Shown here: piece after piece, positions 11,005 through 21,164 of the stretch
Layout: each line of letters starts with the position of its first letter
How positions within the stretch are numbered: the stretch's first letter is position 1
NCBI RefSeq assembly: GCF_016906535.1
Contig: NC_057372.1
Coordinates: forward strand, 1,531,501-1,595,500
DNA: 64,000 bases
Direction: 5' to 3'
Source: Rhizoctonia solani
Taxonomy: Eukaryota; Basidiomycota; Agaricomycetes; Cantharellales; Ceratobasidiaceae
Position numbers and translations under genes: made by a program
Notes under the pieces: generated by a model
Database searches by the model: none
What the model was told of the DNA's origin: nothing
The model's input: only the letters and a program-made list of their open reading frames with translations

Positions 11005-12183
11005 TTACTCTTTTTCCAACTCCTCCTGTCCAGTCTTGGCAGCCTCCTTGATTGTGGCCTTCCAGCCATTAGGGCATTGTTTGATGCCATGCCCCTTTTG
11101 GCCGCACTTGACGCAAAGGCCATATGCGCGGTGGCGGTCCCGTTCCTCCGGGGTAACATAGTTTGGGTCTTCTGATAGGCAGACCCTTGTGGTGGTTGTG
11201 GAGGTGGCTACGGTAGCCGGGGTTTTGGCTGGAGCTTTTTTTGGGCGGTTCTCCTTGTTCTCTTGACGGGTGTTATCAATTTTGATGGAGGCGGCAAATA
11301 TAGCCTCCAGCTTGTCAGGGATGTTGTCCTTGGTGGACAGGAGTTCCTTGACCTTCCAGTGAAGGCCGCGTGTGAATTGGGCAATGTATGCCTCTTTGTT
11401 CCAGTCAAGTTCTGCCATAAGATTGCGGAACTTGGTGACATACTCAGACGTGGTGGTGGTCTGGGTGAGCGCGGCAATTTTCCTGGCGGCCGCCCGCTTT
11501 GCGTTGGGGTCTGCAAAGGCTTCTTTAAATTTGGCCGTTAAGGCCGGGATAGTGGTTGGCGGATTACCCTTGCCCTTGATGATGGCCCCTATGAGGGGGA
11601 GTGCCCAATCGGCTGCTTTGTCTGTCATGTGGTAAAGGATCCACACGACCATCTGCTCTTCTTCATTGAACTGGTCTTGATGAAGCGCAACCCAAAGTAG
11701 CATGCGGTCTAGCCACTGGGTTGCCTTTCTTCCCCTGGAGTCCCCTTTATATGGGTTGGGGAGTTCCATTTTGGGCCGCTTTACGCTGGACCCTGAATTG
11801 AATGGGGTGAGTGAGCTCAAGCTCCTAGGCGTTCCGCAAGGCTCTTTTTTTGGGGGTTGCGTGGGTTCTTCCTCTTCTGAGTCATAACCTGTTCCTCTGG
11901 AGGGGCAAAACGGGGCCTTGAGTCCAGGCCTAACCATGCCTGGAGTGTGGACTTCCCCTCCTGAGTGGGTAGGAGGGGTGATAGGCCCAATCAATGGGCC
12001 AGGCTTGGTTTGGGGGGCTCCTTGATCCTTATCCCCAAGGAGGTCCGCTGTTTCCTTGCATATGGCCCTAAGCTCGGTGAGTTGTTGGCTTTGGGCGCGT
12101 ATTTGGTCCTGCAGGGACCCAACTGTGGCTGTGAGGGCTGTGATAGCCTTGAGGAGAGCGGCAGGGGATGGCTCTGGTTCCAT
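11005..12183 (-). CDS. gag: Element A gag
   Basis: Capsid/nucleocapsid protein of about 392 residues that would assemble the cytoplasmic particle. I chose ATG 12183; the frame is open further upstream without another ATG. A coiled-coil-like N-terminus (ALLKAITALTATVGSLQDQI) is followed by a Pro-rich linker, the retrotransposon gag capsid domain (about residues 130-290) and one CCHC knuckle, CVKCGQKGHGIKQC, near the C-terminus. It ends EELEKE and stop. The protein is intact and about 75% similar by eye to B gag. Confidence 0.93.
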   Translation of the reverse strand: MEPEPSPAALLKAITALTATVGSLQDQIRAQSQQLTELRAICKETADLLGDKDQGAPQTKPGPLIGPITPPTHSGGEVHTPGMVRPGLKAPFCPSRGTGYDSEEEEPTQPPKKEPCGTPRSLSSLTPFNSGSSVKRPKMELPNPYKGDSRGRKATQWLDRMLLWVALHQDQFNEEEQMVVWILYHMTDKAADWALPLIGAIIKGKGNPPTTIPALTAKFKEAFADPNAKRAAARKIAALTQTTTTSEYVTKFRNLMAELDWNKEAYIAQFTRGLHWKVKELLSTKDNIPDKLEAIFAASIKIDNTRQENKENRPKKAPAKTPATVATSTTTTRVCLSEDPNYVTPEERDRHRAYGLCVKCGQKGHGIKQCPNGWKATIKEAAKTGQEELEKE

Positions 12184-12689
12184 CCTGGGCAAGTCTTGCA
12201 AAGCGGGAGATGTGCTGCAAGAGGCCGGTTGGGAGTGGGATGGAATGGAACGTTGAGAGGAGCAAGAGGAGGGCCGGGAGTAAGGGTGTGGGACTCCAGA
12301 GCAAGTGGAGGGAATAATGAAACAGCGTGGGAGGAATGTGTGCCTGATACAGGACTTATGAGCAGTTTTTGCGCAAGATGTTATTTGCTAACTCCTTGCG
12401 TCAAGCACCTAGCGTTGAACAATCCCTACAGCAAATCAGCAGATCTGGCAATTGTGATATGTGCGGGTTTTTTGCAAGCAGGTGTTTCAGCTGTCTAGGA
12501 GCGCTACTTGCAGAGTTCCGGCAAAACTCGTGGTATGCGGGCAATCAGAGCCTGTCAGCCTTATAGCAATTTGGTACTACGTGGGACCGACGCTAGTTTG
12601 ATTATTAATAGCAAAAGGCAAGTCTGTTCACGTGATTTCCCTTGTGCTAGTACTGGAGGTCCTCTTGTTGTCGATCAAAAGCCTACAGA

Positions 12690-12702
12690 AAGTTGATTTT
12701 AC
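12690..12702 (-). promoter_or_regulatory. Element A primer-binding site, self-priming type
   Basis: Read on minus, the 5' LTR ends ACAACA, then TT, then GTAAAATCAACTT. This lacks the TGG start of a tRNA-primed site. The same LTR carries, about 35 nt after its TATA box, AAGTCAATTTTAC (plus 12962-12974), which pairs with it except at two adjacent bases. Those two differ as CA versus TG, the two decay products of one CG. Tf1-type elements are known to prime from the 5' end of their own RNA; this layout fits. Confidence 0.65.
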
Positions 12703-12704
12703 AA

Positions 12705-13265
12705 TGTTGTACACCACTGTAAGGTGGGTACATGCTAATGAGAGCGGGCGCTTAAGGCCGTACTACTACACTGGCTTACGTAAGATAACTATCTAAGGCT
12801 ATACTACTAGCGCCTAAGGCACTCTACTTCTAACTACTGTCGGCAAAGGGGCCTGAGGCCTGGGAGGTGTGATAGGTTAAGGGGGGTGGTGAGCGTCTGT
12901 GAACTACTTAGGGCCGGCTACTTAGCTGGCTGGATACCTTCTCTAATGAGTAAGAGACGAGGTAAAATTGACTTGGGATCTCCAAGCAATTTTCCTGCTG
13001 TTTATATAGACAAAGGGGAAAGTATATACATGGTCTGTGCGTGAGATAAGGAAGCGTCCATGTGAAAAGAGAAGCCTGCTGCGGGCTGCGCAGAAGCGTG
13101 GATTTCTCCTAAGCGCCCTTGGCACGGCATCTTGGCGCGGCATCTCGGCATAATAAGCGCCGAGATCACGTGATCGAAAAACAAAAGATATTGAGTCCGT
13201 AAAAAATACTAAAAATAATAGAAAAAACGTGCGATTCTAATGGTATATGTTAGGAGGTTATAACA
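12705..13265 (-). repeat. Element A 5' LTR
   Basis: A 561-bp copy of the 7021-7581 repeat. It drives the minus-strand transcript, with TATATAAA near 13000 on minus and the E-box palindrome upstream. It ends at the TT spacer before the primer-binding site. Confidence 0.93.
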
Positions 13266-13516
13266 GAAAACCATCCCAAGAAGCAGCCTGCTAAGTCCCC
13301 GGCCACCATGGCCACCTCCACATCCACCACCACTCACAGGGTCCACCTTTCTGAGGATCCAAATTATGTCACCCTGGAGGAACAGGATTGCTGCTGCGCT
13401 GCTGGTCTCTGTGTCATGTGCGGGCAAAAGGGCCATGGTATCAAGCAGTGCCCCAATGGCTGGAAAGCCACCATAAAAGAAGGGGCTAAGGTTGCCCAGG
13501 AGGAGTTGGAAAAAGA

Positions 13517-16500
13517 GTGAAGCCAAGGACTGCCATCAAGCCCTTGGTGAAACCCATAAAAATGAATGTACCAGCTTTGGATTTTGAATTTGTTTCTTTA
13601 GCTCTTGATTCAAATAAAAAACCCCTACTACATCTTGATCTGGTCATACATGACAACCCAACGGAAAAACTGAAAACATTAATTGACTCTGGCACCACCT
13701 CCAACTTTATATCACCAGCCATAGTCAAAAAATACAAAATTCCAAAAACCCAACTCAAAAATCCACAAGTTGTGAGAATGTTAGATGGTACCATTTCCCA
13801 GACTGGTTGCATATGGCACCAGGTTCAACTTGCGGTTTTGGCCAATGGCCACCCACATACTATCCCCTTTCTAGTCTGTCCAATTGGCAGCACCCCAGCT
13901 ATACTTGGCATGACTTGGCTCACAGCAGAAGCCCCCCTCATTGACTGGCAACAGGGACTAATCACATTCCCTGAACAAGCTCAAATTGCCTCTGAGGAAG
14001 AAGCTGACCCAAACCCCTTGGCAGACCTACCCACTCAGTATCACAAGTTTGCCAAGGTCTTTGGGGAAGAAGAATTCAAGGTCCTGCCCCCTCATAGGGA
14101 ATACAATATTGCAATAGACCTTGTCCCAGATGCCAAGCTCTCCCCTGGTCCCATCTATGGCATGACTGACACGGAATCAAAGGCATTAAAACAGCACATT
14201 GATAAGGAATTGGCAACAGGCAAAATTTGCCCTAGTACCTCCTCTGCTGGCGCACCAGTTATGTTTGTTAAAAAGGCTGATGGCTCCCTCAGGCTGGTAG
14301 TAGATTATTGTAAGCTCAATGATGTCACGCATAAAAATGTATATCCTCTCCCACACCAAGACAATCTTATGGCCAAATTATGGCATGCAAAGGTATTCAC
14401 CAAGTTGGACTTACAATGGGGCTACAACAATGTCCAAATCAAGGAAGGAGATGAGTGGAAGACAGCTTTTAGGACCAAATATGGGCTATCTGAATACCTG
14501 GTCATGCCTTTTGGTCTTACCAACGCACCAGCTGCCTTCCAGCACTTTATGAACAACCTATTCAGAGACCTGATAGATGTAACAGTGGTCATCCACCTTG
14601 ACAATATACTGATCTTCTCCAAGAAACCAGAAGAACATCCCAGACATGTAAGGGAAGTCCTGTCCAGACTCATGAAGAACCAGTTATTTTGCAAATTGTT
14701 GAAGTGTCACTTCCATGTCACAATGGTTGATTATTTAGGCATTGTCATCTCCCCTGCTGGGTTTTCCATGGACCAGAAAAAGGTTGAAGCTGTTGCCTCA
14801 TGGCCACAACCCAAAACAGTCAAGCAAGTCCAGGCATTCCTAGGATTTGTCAACTACCTCAGACAGTTCATTCCCAACTTCAGCTTGGTTGCACGTCCCC
14901 TCCACAACCTCACAAAAAAGGATTCCCCATGGTCAATGGGGCAATCAGGAGGACCAAGCTTTCCAGGAACTGAAGTCTCTGGTCACCAAGGCACCAGTAC
15001 TTGTCCACTCCAACCCAGAACTACCTATTTCCTTGAGACAGATGCATCAGGGGTAGCCATGGGGGCTGTTCTCAGTCAAAGGGGCCCAGACAACCAATTA
15101 CATCCCATTGCCTATATGTCAAAATCTTTCTCAGGTGCCAAAGCCAACTACAACACCCATGACAAGGAACTTTTGGCAGTTATCAAAGCCCTGGAAGAAT
15201 GGAGAATCTTCTTAGAAGCAATGGACCGTCCAGTGCAGGTGTTCACAGATCATAGGAACCTAGAATACTGGATGCAGGCACAAACATTCAACAGGAGGCA
15301 TGCACAATGGCAGATATTCCTAAGTGACTTCAATTTTGACATCCACTATTGCCCAGGAAAACAGTCAGGGAAGCTGGACACACTATCCAGGAGATCAGAC
15401 TACATTGATGCAACCCCAGAACTGGAGGTCATGCTTCCATCAGAAGTATTTGCCAATACGTCAGAAGAGGAACTTGAAATTGTCACAGAAATTTGTAGCA
15501 AGCTGAGGGAAGACCCCTCCCTTGACCAAATCATTCAGTTCCTAACAGAAGACGTGGACAATGCCCCACCGTCAATCCAAAAGGCCTATAGAGAGTACAA
15601 CTGGGAAGAAGACCTTCTATGGTATTGCAGAAAACTGGTAGTCCCTGATTCAGAGCCTCTCAAGGAGCGGTTATTGAGGGAATTCCATGACTCCCCACTG
15701 GCAGGCCATCCAGGTCAACAACAAACCTTGGAACTCCTAAGTTGCAACTACTGGTGGCCAGGCATGAAATCTTCTGCCAAAGAATGGGTTGAATGCTGCC
15801 CAACTTGTCAGGCCAACCAGCGCCCTCATGCCCCAGTAATTGCCCTAAAACCCCTGGAAGTCCCCCCATTCCCATTTCACACCATTTCATATGACTTCAT
15901 CACAGGGTTCCCCAAATCACAAGGCTTTGATGCAATACTGGTTGTCATAGATTCCTTTTCAAAGTTTGGCCACTTCATCCCCACATCCAAGAAAGTGTCC
16001 GCTAAAGGCCTGGCAGATCTGTTTGTCTCCCACATATGGAAGCTGCATGGGCTACTAATTAAGACCATCTCAGACAGGGGGACCATGTTTACTGGAACAT
16101 TCTTAAGGGCACTTTACCAGCAACTTGGGATCAAACCATTGTTCTCTTCTGCATACCACCCCAAATCTGATGGACAGACAGAAAGGGTTAACCAGTTCAT
16201 TGAGTTCTACCTACATTCTCATGTTGCTGCGGATCACTTGGACTGGGCCAAATGGTTGCTGCTAGCAGAATATGCTTATAATAATGCCAAACACGCAGCA
16301 ATGGGAAGAACACCTTTTGAATTGGTATACAGACAAAACCCAGTAATGAACCCCTCAAATGTCCCAGCTGATGTACCAGAAGCCAACACTGTTGTTGACA
16401 CCCTGGTGCAAGAATGGAAGGAGGCCAAGTCAGCCCTGAGACTATCAAAAGAACGGATGGCAAGGACTAAAGGAGTGACCCCAGAATACTCCATTGGGGA

Positions 16501-16936
16501 GAAAGTCTGGTTGGACAGAAAGAACGTGGAACTCAGGACCAACTCCAACAAGTTGGATCCAAAACGGTTGGGACCCTTCAAAGTTATGGAAAAGGTCTCC
16601 AGTCACACCTACTGCCTAAAGCTACCAGAAACCCTAAAAATCCACAACATATTCTATGTAGGGCTACTATCAAAAACCCATGAGTCACCAAGCCAACCCT
16701 TCCCAGAACAACCTCCTCCAGAAACAATTGAAGGAGAAAAAGAATTTGAAGTTGAACAGATCATTGACTTGAAAAGGCAAAAAGGGAAATGGTGGTACCT
16801 GATAAAATGGAAAGGATACAGCCCAGAGGATAATTCTTGGGAACCAGAAGAACTACTGGAACACAGCCAGGACAAGATCAAGCGCTTCAACCAGGCTAGA
16901 CTCAGAAAGGCTTGTGACGCTGCCAAGAGCCTTTAA
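13517..16936 (+). CDS. pol: Element B pol, open but locally scrambled
   Basis: A continuous frame of 1139 codons begins inside the gag stop region; an ATG occurs at 13562. Domains match A pol: protease LIDSGTTSNF, RT with FTKLDLQWGY and VVIHLDNILIFS, RNase H LETDASGVAMG, integrase HHCC with DFITG, SDRGT and SDGQTE, and chromodomain KWKGYSPEDNSWEPEE. Compared with A there is one extra base near 14935 and one missing near 15025. About 30 codons at the RT/RNase H connection are therefore read out of frame while the overall frame survives. The active site is HLDN. It is probably inactive, despite the long open frame. Confidence 0.92.
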   Translation: MKPRTAIKPLVKPIKMNVPALDFEFVSLALDSNKKPLLHLDLVIHDNPTEKLKTLIDSGTTSNFISPAIVKKYKIPKTQLKNPQVVRMLDGTISQTGCIWHQVQLAVLANGHPHTIPFLVCPIGSTPAILGMTWLTAEAPLIDWQQGLITFPEQAQIASEEEADPNPLADLPTQYHKFAKVFGEEEFKVLPPHREYNIAIDLVPDAKLSPGPIYGMTDTESKALKQHIDKELATGKICPSTSSAGAPVMFVKKADGSLRLVVDYCKLNDVTHKNVYPLPHQDNLMAKLWHAKVFTKLDLQWGYNNVQIKEGDEWKTAFRTKYGLSEYLVMPFGLTNAPAAFQHFMNNLFRDLIDVTVVIHLDNILIFSKKPEEHPRHVREVLSRLMKNQLFCKLLKCHFHVTMVDYLGIVISPAGFSMDQKKVEAVASWPQPKTVKQVQAFLGFVNYLRQFIPNFSLVARPLHNLTKKDSPWSMGQSGGPSFPGTEVSGHQGTSTCPLQPRTTYFLETDASGVAMGAVLSQRGPDNQLHPIAYMSKSFSGAKANYNTHDKELLAVIKALEEWRIFLEAMDRPVQVFTDHRNLEYWMQAQTFNRRHAQWQIFLSDFNFDIHYCPGKQSGKLDTLSRRSDYIDATPELEVMLPSEVFANTSEEELEIVTEICSKLREDPSLDQIIQFLTEDVDNAPPSIQKAYREYNWEEDLLWYCRKLVVPDSEPLKERLLREFHDSPLAGHPGQQQTLELLSCNYWWPGMKSSAKEWVECCPTCQANQRPHAPVIALKPLEVPPFPFHTISYDFITGFPKSQGFDAILVVIDSFSKFGHFIPTSKKVSAKGLADLFVSHIWKLHGLLIKTISDRGTMFTGTFLRALYQQLGIKPLFSSAYHPKSDGQTERVNQFIEFYLHSHVAADHLDWAKWLLLAEYAYNNAKHAAMGRTPFELVYRQNPVMNPSNVPADVPEANTVVDTLVQEWKEAKSALRLSKERMARTKGVTPEYSIGEKVWLDRKNVELRTNSNKLDPKRLGPFKVMEKVSSHTYCLKLPETLKIHNIFYVGLLSKTHESPSQPFPEQPPPETIEGEKEFEVEQIIDLKRQKGKWWYLIKWKGYSPEDNSWEPEELLEHSQDKIKRFNQARLRKACDAAKSL

Positions 16937-16946
16937 TGGGGGGCAG

Positions 16947-17959
16947 TGTTATAACCTCCTAACTTATACCACTGGATTTGCCTCTTTTTTCTGATATTTC
17001 TACTATTTTTTCCAATCTCAATATCTTATAGTTTTTGATCACGTGATCTTGGCGCTTGTAATACCAAGATGCTGCGCCAAGATGCTGTGCCAAGGGTGCT
17101 TAGGATAAATCCATGCTTCTGTGCAGCCCACAGCATGCTTCTCTTTTAAAATGGACTCTTCCTTTCCCACACGCACAGACTGCTTTGTAGATAGTTCTCT
17201 TGTTATAAATACAGCAGGGAAATTGCTTGGAGACCCCAAGTTGATTTTACCTTGTCTCATATCCATTGAGGAGGCATCCCAGCCAGCTAAGTAGCCAGCC
17301 CCTAATCCTTCAGAAGTTAACCCCTTTACTTGCACTTATCACACCTCCCAGGCCTTTGGCCCCTCTGCATTGACAATAGTGGTTAGTAGGACGCCTTAAG
17401 CATCAAGTAGATACAGTATAGCCTTTGTTAGTTAGATTACATAAGCAGTGTAGTAGTAGTACGGCCACAAGTGCCCAACCCACAATGTCATGACCCATGC
17501 CTTTGCTGGCATGTCTCCTGACCAAGCCACCTACTAATAGGATATTCCACAGTCTTTAGAAGGCCGCATATACTCACATATATGCAGTCAGAACTGTCAT
17601 TACTCTAAGGGCTCATGACTTAGAGACTGACAGTCCACCAGGGTCACATGACCTCCCCCCCTCCAGTCTTTTATCAAATACTATACTAAACTACTACGGA
17701 TTTGAGGTGGGGGGGGGGATGACATAATCTCTTCTATAATAATATATTATTCAGACCTTGCCCGCGGGCTCCCTTAACATTGGCCCATGGCTAGGGGGCG
17801 GGGGGAGTGCAACGTCCCCCAGCAACTTATATTATTAATATATCACTGTGCATCATATATACTATATATATCTTTGACAGTGGATATATATGGTAATAAC
17901 CCCTCCAGATATGGGTTATGACACACAAGTGAGTACCCACCTTATAGTGGTGTACAACA
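16947..17959 (+). repeat. Element B 3' LTR, interrupted
   Basis: It starts TGTTATAACCTCC right after a purine tract (AATGGGGGGCAG, 16935-16946) and ends GGTGTACAACA. Net length is about 570 bp in two parts, 16947-17485 and 17929-17959, split by the solo LTR at 17486-17923. It includes AAGTTGATTTTAC (near 17231), which would pair perfectly with the primer site seen in element A. Confidence 0.9.
17486..17923 (+). mobile_element. Solo LTR, family I (438 bp)
   Basis: It begins TGTCATGACCC and ends GGGTTATGACA, with target duplication CACAA at 17481-17485 and 17924-17928. It is GC- and AT-patchy, with G/C runs and a TATATATA stretch. A partial inverted-orientation relative lies at 57302. Confidence 0.9.
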
Positions 17960-18590
17960 GTGGACTTGTTTTACTGACAATCTCTCCATGGGTGGCCCAA
18001 TTGCTTCATTAACATCAGAACAGTACAAAAAAGCATTTATGCCACCAACAAACAATGCCAACAAAGGTGCACTGGGTACATTCTGTGTTTGGGCCAGGCA
18101 GTTCCCAAGTTTAGCACTACATAAGTTTAATGCAATAATAATGAACAGAACCAATCAAACTGAGGCCTACATTGACAAGAACTTCAAGCCTGAGCAACAT
18201 AGCTGGATTTGAGGAGAGGCAAGACATGTTAAATTGTCAAAACCTGAGCAGACCCAAAAATTGCAAATTGTTGCTGCACAGATTGAGGCAGCAGCAAAGA
18301 GCAAATTGGTGCAATTAAAACAAGTGGACAGAGAGAATAAATGCAAGGAGTACATAGCCGGGATTCAACTAATACTCAATCCAGTGGTGATACAAAGAAT
18401 GGTTGGAAAGGAGCTCAACAATCAACTCAAAGTTTATAAGAAAACTGGCATACTTTCAAGCAGAAAATCATCCCCAACTGTCAGCAAGCTAAATGTTGTG
18501 CAGAAACAAGAGCTGGTGATTGACTTAGCCTGGAGATATGTACAAGGAGTGTCACCTGGCAACCCTACCATGGATGCCCCCACAGTTTAG
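17960..18590 (+). pseudogene. Agaricomycete family gene, part 3 (C-terminal third)
   Basis: The frame resumes as NLSMGGPIASLTSEQ and FMPPTNNANKGALG, typical of the C-terminal half of the family interrupted at 4456 and 5090. A TGA near 18210 again sits at an Arg position. A Lys/Gln-rich coiled-coil-like tail follows, with a stop at 18588-18590. Together with 2434-4456 and 5029-5090 this shows one gene split across 16 kb, with about 60 codons lost at the element B junction. Confidence 0.7.
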
Positions 18591-18861
18591 CTCCAAAATG
18601 GTTTTTTGTAGCATTGAGCCATTGATTTTTTTCTCTAACATGTTTGTCTTCCTGCCTAAAAGCTTAACTGTATTACTCATGTATGTACAAATGTCCACCT
18701 ACATTGTCTACAGTGTGTACAGGACAGTGGTCACCTTTTTGCAAAAAGTGCTTATGTAAGCCACAGGAAAGACCACATGATGTTGCCAAGTCCCATTGCA
18801 AGTCACTTGTGTAATTGGATCCAGCACTTAGTGCAATACCTAAAATTCCAAAGTTGAATAC
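18591..18861. other. 3' flank of the broken gene, nothing recognised
   Basis: AT-rich sequence without a supported gene. It ends at the AATAC duplication before the next LTR. Confidence 0.4.
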
Positions 18862-19432
18862 TGTTGTACACCAACTGTAAGGTTGGGTACACACTAATAG
18901 GTGGGCACTTGAGGCTGTACTACTACTAACACTGCTTATCTAATCTACAGTCTAGGCTATACTATTGGAACTATGATGCTTAAGATGTCCTACTGCTAAC
19001 TACTGACAACAAAGGGGCCTTAGGCCTAGGAGGTGTGATGAGGTTAATAAGTGGGGTAAGCGGTGTGACTACTGATACTCCAGCTACTTAGCTGGACTTC
19101 TGGGGACCTGTCTGTAATGAGAGACAAGGTAAAATCAACTTGGGGTCTCCAAGCAATTTCCCTGCTGTATATATAACAAAAGACAAACTATCTACATGGT
19201 CTGTGCACATGGGAGAAGAAGAGTCTGTATGAAATAAGAAGTGTACTGCAGGTTGCGCAGAAGCATGGATCTCACCTAAGCGCCCTTGGCATGGCATCTT
19301 GGCATAGCATCTTAGCATAGTCAGTGCCAAGATCATGTGATTGAAAAATAAAAGATATAAGGTTTGTAAAAAATACTAAAAATAATAGAATATTCAGGCA
19401 ATTCTGGTGGTATAATTCAAGAGGGTGTAACA
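18862..19432 (-). mobile_element. Solo LTR, family A (571 bp)
   Basis: It begins TGTTGTACACC and ends GAGGGTGTAACA, with target duplication AATAC at 18857-18861 and 19433-19437. CG sites are strongly decayed. Confidence 0.92.
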
Positions 19433-19960
19433 AATACCTCCTTTTGTGGGTTGTTTCCAGACCTGGTTTTGGCATAAGCCTGGTTTAAAAAAATTTCTTT
19501 GCTCCTGTACTGCTTTGTTTCATGTAAATCAAACATTTGAGGTTTGGGCAAAGTGAAATTAGAACAAGGGCCCTAAGTGTCCTCCAAGCATCTGGTTGGA
19601 GATGACCAATTACATTTGTCTCTCATCTGTACCATTTTTGGCTTATCTACAGTACTAACATAGCCACCTCCATCATTATCTGTTTTCAATATCTTCTGGT
19701 GCAATGTGAATTTTTTAACAGCATGTTAAGTCATCAAACCAGTTGGTCCTTTCTATATGCATCCATACATTGTTGCATCTTCTGAAGGAAGTGGCAGGCT
19801 GTTTGGATTGGGCACATGTCAAGCTATTTCAGGACCAGTTCTTTGACCAGCAAGAGAGAGCCATTGCATTGGCTGCATAACTGTGTAAAGTATATGAATG
19901 ATGTTGTATATATGATGGCTAGATAATATGTGAAGAGGTTTACTGTTGTAGACACAGAGT
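19433..19960. other. Unassigned host DNA, no gene recognised
   Basis: About 520 bp between two LTR insertions. Short open stretches exist in several frames, but none resembles a family I know. It may be decayed coding sequence. Confidence 0.3.
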
Positions 19961-21112
19961 TGTTGTAGACCTGTTTTAAGACAGACTACTCACTAGTGGG
20001 AGCAGGCACTCAAGGCCATATCTACTACATTGAACTTGACTAAGGCTACAACTATCTACCTATGTTGTGAGGAGACTGCTTAAGGAAGTGTAGAGGATGC
20101 TATCTGTCCTAGATGTCCTGTAGGGCATTGAGGCAGCTGGTGCTTATGGCTGTGTGGGGTACAAGGTAAGAACCACTTAAGGCAGTGAGGGAGCTACCTA
20201 TGACAAGTAACTATCTAACTATGGTGACCAAGGCCTTAAGGGCAATGGCAAGTTACCTAAGTACAATGAGAAAGCCACTTAAGGTGGTGTGGATGACTAT
20301 GTAGCTAGCTAAGTAATTACTGGGCTATAAGGCCCTTGTACACTGAGTGGATGCAACAAGAGGTAATCAACCTGGGTGTTACCATGGTTGGTTGGCCTCC
20401 TTATATATTACAAGACAGTCTATTTACAAATACAGCATGTGTGGGAAAAGAAGCTAGCAATATCCAATAATAACCCCACTCCTGCTGCAGCCTTACTCAT
20501 GCATGTGTCACCTATGTGTCATAATGACATTATCAAGGTGGAGGTGGCTTACATTGCTGACTAAGCAAGAAGGAGGATGTGGCAAGGTGCTTGGGGTATG
20601 ACATAAGCGCCAAAGTCACATGATTGGAAAACTTATCTATTTGTGTTTGTTTAAATTTGAGAAAATTGGAATAAATTCCGTGGTATCAAATGTGTCTATG
20701 ACACTATCTACATAAGTGAGAGGCTTAAGGCCCAAGCTACCATATCTACTGGTTAGTAAGTGGCCTTAGGGACCAAACACTACTGGCTATACTACTGAGA
20801 CCTGCCTGTATTCATAGACAAGGTGAAATTGACTTGGGGGTTCCAAGTGATTTTCCTGTGCTTTATATACACTGAGGGTCAACTATTTACAAATGTCAAA
20901 GAGCAAATATGATATCAAACAGGAAGCTGCTGCAGGCTGTGCAGAAGTGTCATGTGGTCTTGGTGCAGCATGTTGGTATTTGTAAGTGCTGGGCTCTTGT
21001 ATAAGTGCCAAGCTCATGTGGCTTGAAAAGTTGAGATGAAGAGTCTGTACAAATTACTAAAAAAATAAGAAATTTGGGCAGTTTTAATGGTATAATTCTT
21101 GGGGTTGTAATA
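19961..21112 (-). mobile_element. Solo LTR, A-related, interrupted by a family C LTR
   Basis: It begins TGTTGTAGACC and ends GGGTTGTAATA, with target duplication AGAGT at 19956-19960 and 21113-21117. Net length is about 548 bp after removing the nested copy at 20105-20703. The expected terminal CA has become TA, consistent with age. Confidence 0.8.
20105..20703 (-). mobile_element. Solo LTR, family C (599 bp), nested
   Basis: It begins TGTCCTAGATG and ends GTGTCTATGACA. Target duplication CTATC lies at 20100-20104 and 20704-20708. It sits inside the older LTR at 19961-21112. Confidence 0.92.
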
Positions 21113-21164
21113 AGAGTGGATCCCTAGATTTATTACAATTTTCTGAAGTTAAACAAAAACAAAA

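Larger units (their letters stand above)
7021..13265 (-). mobile_element. Ty3/gypsy chromovirus element A, complete (6245 bp)
   Basis: Two 561-bp LTRs (7021-7581 and 12705-13265) flank gag and pol on the minus strand. Target duplication GAAAA occupies 7016-7020 and 13266-13270. The LTRs differ at only about four sites by eye, all transitions and mostly at CG. Gag and pol are both open. A G-rich polypurine tract abuts the 3' LTR (read on plus as a C-run after 7581). The primer-binding region next to the 5' LTR does not start with TGG and instead matches the LTR's own transcribed region. It is the youngest insertion in the window and possibly mobile, subject to its unusual YLDN active site. Confidence 0.95.
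5487..13520 (+). pseudogene. gag: Element B gag, split into three pieces
   Basis: The pieces are 5487-5605, 6188-7020 and 13266-13520. They are separated by a solo LTR (duplication AAAAC) and by element A (duplication GAAAA). Each join restores the frame once one duplication copy is removed. Piece 2 holds the retrotransposon capsid domain, including DQFNEDKQMVVWILYHMEDKAADWAL and QFTRGLHWKVKELL regions. Piece 3 carries the CCHC zinc knuckle CVMCGQKGHGIKQC. The first in-frame ATG used is 5487. A ribosome reading the current locus would make only a stub. The gag stop (13518-13520) overlaps the start of the pol frame, which lies one base back (-1). Confidence 0.85.
5091..17959 (+). mobile_element. 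Ty3/gypsy element B, 5'-truncated, host to element A
   Basis: B has a leader (5091-5486) aligning with the leader of element A, a gag gene split by two insertions, a full-length pol, a purine-rich tract just before 16947, and a 3' LTR ending TGTACAACA at 17959. There is no 5' LTR or primer-binding site. The leader starts directly against host gene sequence, and about 60 host codons are gone, so a deletion removed the 5' LTR with flanking DNA. Nested inside are a solo family C LTR (5606-6187), the complete element A (7021-13265), and a solo family I LTR within the 3' LTR. Confidence 0.9.

Noticed and set aside
13500..13520. A defined -1 slippery heptamer at the gag/pol junction of A and B (GGAAAAAGAG)
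   Set aside because: Pol does lie in the -1 frame, but the sequence does not fit the X XXY YYZ rule in the gag frame. The mechanism is left open.
4457..17959. TGTTGTACACC at 4457 and GGTGTACAACA at 17959 as terminal inverted repeats of one large DNA transposon
   Set aside because: The left copy is a complete solo LTR with its own target duplication (CAGAC), and the right copy is the end of element B's 3' LTR. They are two LTRs in opposite orientation.
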